Assembly (NCBI GenBank): GCA_035578005.1
Contig: DATJYK010000392.1
Coordinates: forward strand, 1-64,000
Origin: Gp13-AA77 sp035578005
Lineage (GTDB): Bacteria > Acidobacteriota > Terriglobia > UBA7540
Reading direction: 5' to 3'
Length of the DNA: 64,000 nucleotides
Shown here: in pieces, positions 8,670 through 16,809 of the stretch
How positions within the stretch are numbered: the first letter of the stretch is position 1
Layout: each line of letters starts with the position of its first letter
The notes under the pieces: generated by a model
The model's input: only the letters and a program-made list of their open reading frames with translations
What the model was told of the DNA's origin: nothing
Database searches by the model: none
Position numbers and translations under genes: made by a program

Positions 8670-9947
8670 CTAAGGCGATGAAATCGTCACCGGACCCGGG
8701 AGTGAGGCAGGAGCGCTCTGTCCGGAGGAAGTCACCGCCGTAACCTGGTAGTTGTAAGTCTGGCCGGCAGACACCGTGGTGTCGGTGTAAGTCGTACCCG
8801 AAGCCGAGCCAATTTGGGTATAAGCGCCCCCGGAAGTGTTGCGGTAAACGTCATATCCGGTTACGCCGCTCGAAGTGCTGGCTGTCCAGGTCAACGCCAC
8901 GTTGTGCTGGCCGGTCCCCGAGAGTGAAACGACGGTGGGCGAGTCGGAAGCGGTGCTTACCACAGTTGCGGTGCCTGTAACGGAGGCGCCTGTTGTGGGA
9001 CAAAAGGTCACATTAAGAGGCGTACTGTATCCGGCTGCCAGCGTAAACGGCAGGCTGGGTCCGCCGGGGCTGAACCCCGCTCCCGTGGCGCTGATCGAGT
9101 TAAGGGTCACAGACCCGGTACCTGTGTTGGAGAGCGTAGCCGTCAGCGTGCCGCAGCTCCCAATCATCACGTTGCCGAAGGCAAGGCTGCTAGGGCTGGC
9201 GGTCAGCAGGTAGGTCAATCCTCCGGTGGCAGAAAGGAACGCCGCGGCGCTGGCGCAATAAGCGCCGGAAGGGCTCTCATTCCACTGGGCGTCATATCCT
9301 CCCGGGGAGGAGGCGATTAAATGAGCCCAACCGTCGGAATGAACAAGTGAATCCTCGGTGAACGGGTTGCCTGAGTAGATGCCGGTGATGCTCTTCGATC
9401 CGGCTGCGATCGAGATGATGACCTCTCCGGCGCTCGTCGTGGTAACCGACGGCCCGACAGGGGTCTTGGTAACGGGCTGATTAATAAGCGCTCCAGCTTG
9501 CGCAAGCGGGGAGGTCGTGCTAACTCCTGAAAACTCCCAGATCACGGCAGCACCCTGCGCTCCGCTCGGCGTGGGTGTGACAGTGAGCGACGTCGCGCCC
9601 GCCTTACTGTTCGCGGCGTACCAGATGTCCACGGATACACCGGCGTGCCAATTGCCAGCCTTTGTTCCTTTTGCCTCGGCATAGCCGTTGCTAACGTTGT
9701 CAGAGATGCTCTTGAGGGTGCTCGGTCCGGATGATCCCGTCCACCCGACCACCAGAAGGTCTCCGGCGCCCGTAGAGGGAATCGTACAGGTTGCGGGGAA
9801 CGATCCCGGCCCGCACGATGTGACGTTCACCATCGCTATTTGAGCCGCGGCGTTCGGTGGCCGAAACCACAAGGCAAAGACTAAAGCGACGACGGAAAAT
9901 ACCAGCTTGGCGGTAAGGAAGCGTTGGAGACTGCCAACGAAGTTCAT
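8670..9947 (-). CDS. Exported choice-of-anchor-D / fibronectin type III protein
   Basis: I place the start at the ATG at 9947 (MNFVGSLQRFLTAKLVFSVV), preceded on the minus strand by GAGAGGGG; a longer start at 9974 exists. After the signal peptide (ends near NAAAQ), residues about 20-225 resemble the beta-rich domain often found in acidobacterial secreted proteins (AGDLLVVGWTGSSGPSTLKSISDN). A choice-of-anchor-D domain follows (SSLAFGNVMIGSCGTLTATLSNTG to VVSLSGTGQ), then a C-terminal fibronectin type III domain (VALTWTASTSSGVTGYDVYRN). No catalytic motif is visible. Probably a surface or matrix protein. Confidence 0.7.
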   Translation of the reverse strand: MNFVGSLQRFLTAKLVFSVVALVFALWFRPPNAAAQIAMVNVTSCGPGSFPATCTIPSTGAGDLLVVGWTGSSGPSTLKSISDNVSNGYAEAKGTKAGNWHAGVSVDIWYAANSKAGATSLTVTPTPSGAQGAAVIWEFSGVSTTSPLAQAGALINQPVTKTPVGPSVTTTSAGEVIISIAAGSKSITGIYSGNPFTEDSLVHSDGWAHLIASSPGGYDAQWNESPSGAYCASAAAFLSATGGLTYLLTASPSSLAFGNVMIGSCGTLTATLSNTGTGSVTLNSISATGAGFSPGGPSLPFTLAAGYSTPLNVTFCPTTGASVTGTATVVSTASDSPTVVSLSGTGQHNVALTWTASTSSGVTGYDVYRNTSGGAYTQIGSASGTTYTDTTVSAGQTYNYQVTAVTSSGQSAPASLPGPVTISSP

Positions 9948-10633
9948 TGGACCCCTCTCGGACTTTCCTCGCACGCCCTGCGCACACGTCCGCCTCCTGT
10001 TGAGGGACTCAGGTCCCTGGAGCGGTGAGAAGGCCCATCAGTGCAAGGCTCGGCGCACGAAAAAGTGCGCGGTTCCCCTCCACCCTGGACCAGGCAGGGT
10101 CGACCTCCCCCCTTCAGTTGTCGCTTGCGTTACCCAATGGGAAGCGCGGGCCGCGGCACCGGCCATTGACGCCGGTTTACGACACCTCGCTCTGTTGCTA
10201 TCGTCCTTCTAGATGGGCACGAAGCCCCTGTGGATTGGCCATGAACCCGTTTCGGGCGAATGGTAGGCGATCAGGAGCGAAACCTGACTGCCTTTGCTGA
10301 AGCAGGGCATAACCCCAAGTATTCATAATTGAGTTTCGACAAGTAGCAGGTGCATCGAGCACCCCGCCAGGTTTGATTGCCAACTTGTAGGGCGGTCCTT
10401 AGGGTCAGAACGGCCGCCCCTCGAAGGGCATCAAGGCGTGATCGCAATAAACTGTGTGCAACCCTCCGGTTATGATTTGGGCCAGCATGTTCCCGACAGC
10501 CCCGCAGAGTGACCCTCTCTGCGGTTCCGGAAGCGCTCGAAACCGGCAAGCCGCCGGTCTCAGCCCCTTCTGCCCCCGGGGGACAACCTGTTTACCCTGC
10601 CGCGGGGAGCGTTGTCAAGAGGCTTTTTATTTT

Positions 10634-10723
10634 GGTAGTGTCTCAGTTCGAGGTGGCACGGGCATCCTGCCCGTGTTATTTCATGGCCAAGATGGCCATG
10701 CCACTTCAAACTGAGACACTACC
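10634..10723. repeat. Composite palindromic repeat
   Basis: Outer arms 10634-10656 and 10701-10723 are inverted copies with 21 of 23 bases matching (GGTAGTGTCTCAGTT type). They enclose two smaller palindromes: CACGGGC-ATCCT-GCCCGTG (10657-10675) and CATGGCCAAGATGGCCATG (10682-10700). The inner modules recur near 14699-14744 upstream of atpG, marking a mobile or amplified family of nested palindromes. Confidence 0.8.
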
Positions 10724-10782
10724 TTTATTGTTAGAATTCAACCTTGAGCGTTTCGACGTGCCGCACACGGCGCATCTCGTGG

Positions 10783-10812
10783 TTGACAACCCTGAAACCG
10801 GCGTGCTAGGTT
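10783..10812 (+). promoter_or_regulatory. Candidate promoter of the ATP synthase cluster
   Basis: A perfect -35 hexamer TTGACA at 10783-10788 is followed after 18 bases by TAGGTT (10807-10812), a weak -10 match. The start codon of the first atp gene lies about 47 bases further on. Position fits; the -10 box is poor, so this is tentative. Confidence 0.45.
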
Positions 10813-10858
10813 AGCCGATTAAGACACCGAGAGTTAGAGTCGTACAGCAGAATCCCCA

Positions 10859-11347
10859 ATGGGACAAATCTTTGACCAGGTTGGACAAGCCTTTGTCCAA
10901 GCAATCCCCACCATCGTCTTTGTCACCATCCTTCTCTTTGTTCTCAAGCGCCTTGTTTTCAGGCCCGTGGGCGATGTGCTAAAAACACGAGACGAGCAGA
11001 CGAAAGGGGCCCTGGTGAGGGCGCGAGAGCGGGCGGCACTGGCAGGGACAAAAGCGCAACAGTACGAGGACGCCTGGCAGAAAGCCCGGCAGGAGATTTA
11101 CAGCCTGCGTGAAGGGGATCGGCGAACAGCGCTGGCGGCGCGCGACGAGGTCATCCGCCAGGCTCGCGAGCGGGCGGAAGGCGTGGTGAAAGATGCGCGG
11201 GCTTCGCTGGCTGCCCAGGGCGAGGCCGCACGCCGCGAAATGGTGCCGGCCAGTCAAAGCTTGGCCGAGGAAATTGCGAGCGCGATTCTGGCTGGACCTG
11301 GCGGAGCTTTGACGCCAGGAGTCGGTACCGGGGAGGCGACGCGTTGA
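10859..11347 (+). CDS. atpF: ATP synthase F0 subunit b' (first b-type subunit)
   Basis: This 162-residue protein has one N-terminal membrane helix (IPTIVFVTILLFVLKRLVFRP) followed by a long charged helix (RARERAALAGTKAQQ, RDEVIRQARERAEGVV), the architecture of the F0 peripheral stalk subunit b. FRPVGDVLKTRDEQTKGAL matches the conserved region just after the membrane segment. Two b-type genes follow one another here, so the stalk is probably a b/b' heterodimer as in other bacteria with paired genes. Which copy deserves the b' name is my choice. The stop overlaps the next start. Confidence 0.8.
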   Translation: MGQIFDQVGQAFVQAIPTIVFVTILLFVLKRLVFRPVGDVLKTRDEQTKGALVRARERAALAGTKAQQYEDAWQKARQEIYSLREGDRRTALAARDEVIRQARERAEGVVKDARASLAAQGEAARREMVPASQSLAEEIASAILAGPGGALTPGVGTGEATR

Positions 11348-11991
11348 AACGGGTGGCGCAGGTCATGCTTCTGTCGCTCGTAAGCTTACTCTGGAGTGGG
11401 CGGGTGGCGCTTCGGGCCGTGTCACAGCCAGTTACCCTTTCGAACATGCCATCCACAGCCTTGCAGGCTGGTAGTCTCCTCGAAACCGAGGAGGGCGGTT
11501 CCGCCGAATCCCACCACCTGCTCCTCGAGTGGATTAACTTCCTCATCCTGGCCGCCGTTCTCGTTTATCTGTTGCGCAAGCCGATGGCTCGATTTTTCGC
11601 AGAGCGCCTTGACACGATCCAGGAGGGTCTGGAGGAGGGACGCCGGGCAGTGGCCGCGTCGGAAGCGAAACTGGCAGAAGTCGAGAAGAAGCTTAAAAAT
11701 CTGGAGCAGGAAATTGCCGACTTTCGAGCCCGGTCACAACTTGAAATGAAGGCTGAGGGGGAGCGGCTCCGCGAGGCTGCGGAGCGTGAAGCGCAGCGCG
11801 TGATGGAATTCGCGCAAGCCCAGATTGAAGCGGCGGTACGGGCCGCTCAGGTTGAGCTGAAGCGCTACGCGGCTGTACAGGCCGTGGAACTGGCGGAGTC
11901 GGTGGTTCGGGGCCGGCTGGATGAACCTCTACGCCACAAACTGGTGAACCAGTTTGTGGCCGAGTTAAAGGAACCCCAATCCAGGAATTAG
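11344..11991 (+). CDS. atpF: ATP synthase F0 subunit b (second b-type subunit)
   Basis: The gene starts at a TTG overlapping the preceding stop (TTGA). It has a hydrophobic N-terminal segment (VMLLSLVSLLWSGRVAL) that may be a cleaved signal or an extra membrane helix, then a second helix (EWINFLILAAVLVYLLRKP) with the b-subunit pattern followed by MARFFAERLDTIQEGLEEG. The remaining 130 residues are a charged dimerising helix. At 215 residues it is longer than the usual 150-170 because of the N-terminal extension. It would pair with the upstream b-type protein and hold F1 to F0 through subunit delta. Confidence 0.82.
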   Translation: MKRVAQVMLLSLVSLLWSGRVALRAVSQPVTLSNMPSTALQAGSLLETEEGGSAESHHLLLEWINFLILAAVLVYLLRKPMARFFAERLDTIQEGLEEGRRAVAASEAKLAEVEKKLKNLEQEIADFRARSQLEMKAEGERLREAAEREAQRVMEFAQAQIEAAVRAAQVELKRYAAVQAVELAESVVRGRLDEPLRHKLVNQFVAELKEPQSRN

Positions 11992-12045
11992 CAGAGACCC
12001 GTAAAGGCTGTGGCTATTAGCCTGTGCCTCTTTGCCTGCTTTCTT

Positions 12046-12585
12046 ATGGCATTTCGCGCCGCTAATCGATACGCTCGCGCCTTGGCCGACGTGGTGGGTG
12101 AAACCGCCGACTATCGCCGTGCTCTTGAGGAAATGGACGCCTTCGGCGCCGTGTTTCGGGAGAGCGCTGATTTGCGACAGTTGTTCGAATCCCCTGCGGT
12201 TGCGGCGCCTGACAAGACACGCGTTCTTGACCAGGTGCTGCACCGGATGGGGACTTCTTTCGCGGTCTCGAATTTCCTGCGGGTGCTGGTGAAGAACCAC
12301 CGCACGGTTTACTTTGACGAGATCAATCGGGCCTTTCGACGGGTGGCTAACCAGCGCCTGGGCATCGTTGAAGTCAAGGTGGTTTCGGCCAGCGAGCTGG
12401 CCTCAGCCGAACGTGAAGCTTTGAAAGCACGCTTTCAGGAGCTTACCGGTAAGCAGGTGGAGATGGAGTTCCAGACGGATCCTGAACTCGTAGGCGGAGT
12501 GCGGGCCCAAGTGGGCAGCACGGTTTACGACGGAAGCGTCCGTGGCGCGCTCGACCGTTTCAAGGAGCAGCTCATCGCAGTGTAG
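12046..12585 (+). CDS. atpH: ATP synthase F1 subunit delta
   Basis: AFRAANRYARALADVVGE is the standard start of F1 delta, and the C-terminal domain has the expected block (VEMEFQTDPELVGGVRAQVGSTVYDGSVRGALDRFKEQL). I choose ATG at 12046 by family alignment; an upstream GTG at 12010 in the same frame would add 12 hydrophobic residues and has slightly better AAAGG context, so the start is not settled. The protein caps the alpha/beta hexamer and binds the b dimer. It follows the second b gene by about 50 bases. Confidence 0.85.
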   Translation: MAFRAANRYARALADVVGETADYRRALEEMDAFGAVFRESADLRQLFESPAVAAPDKTRVLDQVLHRMGTSFAVSNFLRVLVKNHRTVYFDEINRAFRRVANQRLGIVEVKVVSASELASAEREALKARFQELTGKQVEMEFQTDPELVGGVRAQVGSTVYDGSVRGALDRFKEQLIAV

Positions 12586-12587
12586 CT

Positions 12588-12740
12588 GCAGTGACCAGTG
12601 CCATCTGAATGATGAATGATGAATGATGAATAATGAGTGATAGTCGCTTTCGCTGCCGGCTCAACACTCATCGTTCACCGTTCGTCATTCAATGTTATTC
12701 GTACGCTTGTTACTGATCACTCGCCACTTGTCACTGCTTT
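12588..12740. repeat. GAATGATGAATG-type inverted repeat between atpH and atpA
   Basis: A run of GATGAAT units (12607-12640) faces an imperfect inverted copy (about 12662-12700), and an outer pair GCAGTGACCAGTG / CACTTGTCACTGC (12588-12600 and 12724-12736) extends the symmetry. The same GATGAATGATGAATG / CATTCATCATTC motif recurs at 26518-26587. The element fills nearly the whole gap between atpH and atpA. Confidence 0.7.
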
Positions 12741-12753
12741 TAGGAGCCGAGGT

Positions 12754-14310
<1,557 letters not shown>

Positions 14311-14461
14311 AGGAGGGCCTTCTCGACCTATGATTTTCAGCCTCACGTCTTCCACAGCGGCCTTGCGGTTCTTCCTTGTGTGGTGTTGGAGAGAGGAGAT
14401 ACTGGGAGGCTCTGGGCCGGCGGGTACCCCCGCGGTACCCTGGGTACCCCCTTTGTGCCCT

Positions 14462-14483
14462 GAAAAAAAGAATTCTTTTTTTC
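14462..14483. terminator. Perfect A/T-tract palindrome, possible bidirectional terminator
   Basis: The sequence G-A7-GAATTC-T7-C is a perfect 22-base palindrome: an A tract and T tract flank an EcoRI-like core. It lacks a GC stem of its own, but a T7 run follows the core on either strand. It lies 150 bases after atpA. Termination is possible but not certain. Confidence 0.4.
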
Positions 14484-14486
14484 GCC

Positions 14487-14615
14487 TATCCTGGAATGTT
14501 GTTGATAACAAAGGACCGAAAATGAGAAAAATGGGACAGATGAGAATACCCTGGAATGTATATGAAAACAAAGCCACTTAGCCGGTTTATCCTGGAATGT
14601 TATAGATAAATAAGG
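14487..14615 (+). repeat. Three direct repeats with CCTGGAATGT core
   Basis: Copies begin at 14487, 14547 and 14588. Each starts TATCCTGGAATGT (TACCCTGGAATGT in copy two) and continues into an A-rich tail with GATAACAAAG, GAAAACAAAG or GATAAATAAG. Unit starts are 60 and 41 bases apart. They lie in an AT-rich island between atpA and atpG. Possible roles are protein-binding sites or remnants of a small mobile element. Confidence 0.75.
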
Positions 14616-14698
14616 TGGTTAGCTTGTTTTCTCTGTGCGTGTCGTAGGGCCCACCCTTGGGTCGGCCTTGGCTGGGGCAAGGGTTTCTGCATTCATGG

Positions 14699-14765
14699 AT
14701 GGCCAAGATGGCCATGCCACGTGGCACGGGCTTCCAGCCCGTGCAGGCTGGGGCAAGCCCCGGCC
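14699..14765. repeat. Nested palindromic modules upstream of atpG
   Basis: Three adjoining palindromes: ATGGCCAAGATGGCCAT (14699-14715), GCACGGGC-TTCCA-GCCCGTGC (14724-14744) and GGCTGGGGC-AA-GCCCCGGCC (14746-14765). The first two match the inner modules of 10657-10700. They occupy the place where the atpG ribosome-binding site should be. Confidence 0.75.
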
Positions 14766-14774
14766 CTACTTACA

Positions 14775-15644
14775 ATGCCTAGCATCCTCGATCTTCGGCG
14801 CCGCATCCGCTCCGTGAGAAATATGCGGCAGATTACACGGGCCATGAAAATGGTGGCCGGGGCTCGCCTCCGCCGGGCCCAGGAGCGCGTGCTGGCCGCG
14901 CGGCCGTACACCAACGAGATTCGCACCGTGCTCGAAAGCGTGGCCGCGCGCGTGGACTTGAGCGAAGAGAACCTGAATCCTCTGCTGGTTGTAAGGCCGG
15001 TGAAGAAAATTTTGCTGGTGCTGGTGACCGCCGATGCTGGCCTGTGCGGGGCCTTCAACTCCAATCTTATTCGCGCCGCTCACACCTATCTGAATGAGCA
15101 TACGAACGAAGAGGTGGTCATGCTTGCCGTGGGCCGCAAGGGCCGTGACCACTTTCGCAAGAAATCGGGGCTGATTATCGGGGAACGCGTCAACTTCTTT
15201 TCAAAGCTAAATGTTGCAGACGCGCGCGCCATCGGGGAGCTGATCGTCGACCTCTATTCCAGTGGCAAAGTGGACGCTGTGGATTTTCTTTATAATGAGT
15301 TCAAGTCGATTCTGACGCAGCGCCTCACCATCGAGCGCTATCTGCCCGTTCCGCCGCTGAAACCCCCGGAAGGCCAGTTTCCAGTGGATTACATCTATGA
15401 GCAACCACCGGTCGAGATTTTCAACCGTCTGCTGCCGCGATACGTTGGGAGCCAGGTTTACCGTGCGCTCCTGGAATCACAAGCAGCGGAGTTGGCGGCC
15501 AAAACGACGGCCATGGATGCAGCCACGCGCAACGCCTCCGAAATAATCGACTCGCTGACGCTTCACATGAACCGGGTGCGCCAGGGGGCCATCACCAAAG
15601 AGATTATCGAGATTGTGAGCGGCGCTCAAGCGCAACAGGAGTAG
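14775..15644 (+). CDS. atpG: ATP synthase F1 subunit gamma
   Basis: The ATG at 14775 gives PSILDLRRRIRSVRNMRQITRAMKMVAGARLRRAQ, the conserved N-terminal helix of gamma. The C-terminal helix (ATRNASEIIDSLTLHMNRVRQGAITKEIIEIVSGAQA) is also intact, and the 289-residue length is normal. Gamma is the rotating central shaft that couples the c-ring to the alpha/beta hexamer. No Shine-Dalgarno sequence is visible: the 75 bases before the start are palindromic repeat modules. Frame continues upstream to 14721 but through repeat sequence, so that extension is rejected. Confidence 0.95.
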   Translation: MPSILDLRRRIRSVRNMRQITRAMKMVAGARLRRAQERVLAARPYTNEIRTVLESVAARVDLSEENLNPLLVVRPVKKILLVLVTADAGLCGAFNSNLIRAAHTYLNEHTNEEVVMLAVGRKGRDHFRKKSGLIIGERVNFFSKLNVADARAIGELIVDLYSSGKVDAVDFLYNEFKSILTQRLTIERYLPVPPLKPPEGQFPVDYIYEQPPVEIFNRLLPRYVGSQVYRALLESQAAELAAKTTAMDAATRNASEIIDSLTLHMNRVRQGAITKEIIEIVSGAQAQQE

Positions 15645-15718
15645 GCTGTCGCAAGGTGCTCAGCCGGGGCAATTACCTGAGGACAAGCATTGAGGCAAGC
15701 GGACCAACTCCCAAGGTA

Positions 15719-16123
15719 ATGATGCGGGAGGAGTTCCAGCAGCTCGCGGACTTAAGGGTGGAGGAAGCTGCCATACTGGCGGCCAATAGCAAGCAGCAAG
15801 GAGCATATTATTTGGCAGGCTTGGCGGTGGAGTGCGCGCTCAAGGCGTGCATTGCAAAGAAGACGAAGCAGAATCAATATCCGCCAAAGAACACAAGCCA
15901 TCACTATGATCACAATCTTGATGTGTTGCTCAATCTGGCGGAACTGAGGCGCGAGCTTGACGATGAAATCAGACGTAGCCGCGAATTTGCAAATAATTGG
16001 GACACAGTGCACGATTGGAGCGTAGAGAAGCGCTATGAGGTGACGGCCCTCAAGGGAACCGAGATGGTGGCGGCGGTCAACTCGGCGCGCGGAGTCCTGC
16101 AATGGCTAAAGCAATACTGGTAA
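15719..16123 (+). CDS. HEPN-domain protein inserted between atpG and atpD
   Basis: A 134-residue all-helical protein. The phrase GAYYLAGLAVECALKACIAKK is the hallmark helix of PF05168-type HEPN domains, followed by HHYDHNLDVLLNLAELRREL and HDWSVEKRYEV. The canonical RNase motif Rx4-6H is not evident, so it may act as a binding module, not a nuclease. I take ATG 15719 (or 15722, with AAGG just upstream) over an upstream GTG at 15656. Its last 22 bases overlap the next gene, which implies coupling. HEPN proteins commonly act in toxin-antitoxin or defence pairs; role here is inference. Confidence 0.75.
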   Translation: MMREEFQQLADLRVEEAAILAANSKQQGAYYLAGLAVECALKACIAKKTKQNQYPPKNTSHHYDHNLDVLLNLAELRRELDDEIRRSREFANNWDTVHDWSVEKRYEVTALKGTEMVAAVNSARGVLQWLKQYW

Positions 16124-16809
16124 GACGAACTGATCCCGAGATTCAAGGCTTGGTTATGGAGGCATTGAGTCGGACGCAGATGCCAGTCACCTTTTGCGAT
16201 TGGAATTACGTCGAACAACTTGATGAGACTCAGTTGATTATAGCCACCCCGTGGTACGACAGCAAGGGACCACGAACCGCCTACTCAGCCGTAATCGACG
16301 CCCTGCAGGGTGCAGGCATCTACGAGGAAATCCCCTTACGGCGTGTGTACTTGAAGAGTCCCAGTGACCTGCTTGTCAAGATGATGGAGCGCGAAGCCCA
16401 GGAAGCACCTGATGAGGGTTTTCTAAACCTCCTTCACCACAAGGACGGGTCGTATTCAGTCGTGTTCGCGCCCTTGACCGGCTTGAGCGGCTCCGGCAGT
16501 CCAGTACCAGCGCGGCACTTTTCAGAGTCAGATGAGGCGGGGCAGTTTCTGCTGAACGAATTACATCTCAGTCCACGCGACGTTGAAAAAGCCTTCCTGG
16601 AAGCCAGGCAACACCGTATCGGCAGCATCGTGACGCGACTTACTGAGTCACAATTGCGGCGCTCAGGGCTTGCTCCGCCTCGCACACAGTCGAAGACGGG
16701 AAACCCACCAAGGAGAGGAATGAAATCTAATGGCAACGGAAACGGCAGCGGCAACTCACACCGGCAAAGTCGTGGAAGTCATCGGACCCGTCGTGGTGGT
16801 AGCGTTTGA
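16102..16809 (+). CDS. Unknown partner of the HEPN gene, overlapping atpD
   Basis: This 235-residue protein starts at an ATG inside the HEPN gene (22-base overlap) and runs 80 bases into atpD in a different frame. I do not recognise it. The N-terminus (KAILVRRTDPEIQGLVMEALS) suggests an alpha/beta fold, followed by IIATPWYDSKGPRTAYSAVIDALQ and a helical C-terminal third (SPRDVEKAFLEARQHRIGSIV). The nucleotidyltransferase motif (GSx10DxD) expected of the usual HEPN partner MNT is absent. The last 30 residues (Asn/Gly/Ser/Arg-rich) come from the stretch shared with the atpD leader and may be a by-product of the overlap. Confidence 0.6.
   Translation: MAKAILVRRTDPEIQGLVMEALSRTQMPVTFCDWNYVEQLDETQLIIATPWYDSKGPRTAYSAVIDALQGAGIYEEIPLRRVYLKSPSDLLVKMMEREAQEAPDEGFLNLLHHKDGSYSVVFAPLTGLSGSGSPVPARHFSESDEAGQFLLNELHLSPRDVEKAFLEARQHRIGSIVTRLTESQLRRSGLAPPRTQSKTGNPPRRGMKSNGNGNGSGNSHRQSRGSHRTRRGGSV

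Larger units (their letters stand above)
9948..10858. other. 900-bp intergenic region before the ATP synthase genes
   Basis: No convincing gene. It holds a small hairpin (GCGCAC-GAAAAA-GTGCGC, 10053-10070), a composite palindrome (10634-10723) and a likely promoter (10783-10812). Subunit a and c genes, often found ahead of b, are not here. Open frames crossing 10454-10814 run through the palindromes and are not supported. I looked for conserved riboswitch boxes and saw none. Confidence 0.55.
14311..14774. other. Repeat-rich gap between atpA and atpG
   Basis: No gene is supported. From left to right it holds three GGTACC motifs in about 30 bases (14420-14455), a 22-bp palindrome made of A and T tracts (14462-14483), three direct repeats beginning TATCCTGGAATGT or TACCCTGGAATGT (14487-14615) and nested GC-rich palindromes (14699-14765) that reach to 9 bases before the atpG start. 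The AT-rich part stands out from the GC-rich surroundings. The gap must either be transcribed through or hold a separate promoter. Confidence 0.7.

Noticed and set aside
10454..10814. Two overlapping plus-strand frames before the atp genes
   Set aside because: They read through the palindromic modules at 10634-10723 and resemble no protein.
9948..10858. Riboswitch or small RNA in the long leader of the atp cluster
   Set aside because: Only simple hairpins and repeats were found; no conserved riboswitch box was recognised.
12588..12740. GAATGATGAATG run as a CRISPR or microsatellite
   Set aside because: It is an inverted, imperfect structure that recurs elsewhere, without repeat-spacer order.
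14487..14615. Possible CRISPR-like array
   Set aside because: Only three repeats, with uneven spacing (60 and 41 bases), divergent tails and no cas genes nearby.
15719..16123. HEPN protein as a certain RNase toxin
   Set aside because: The canonical Rx4-6H catalytic motif is not evident, so nuclease activity cannot be claimed.
16102..16809. HEPN partner as an MNT-type nucleotidyltransferase
   Set aside because: The GSx10DxD nucleotidyltransferase signature cannot be found anywhere in the protein.
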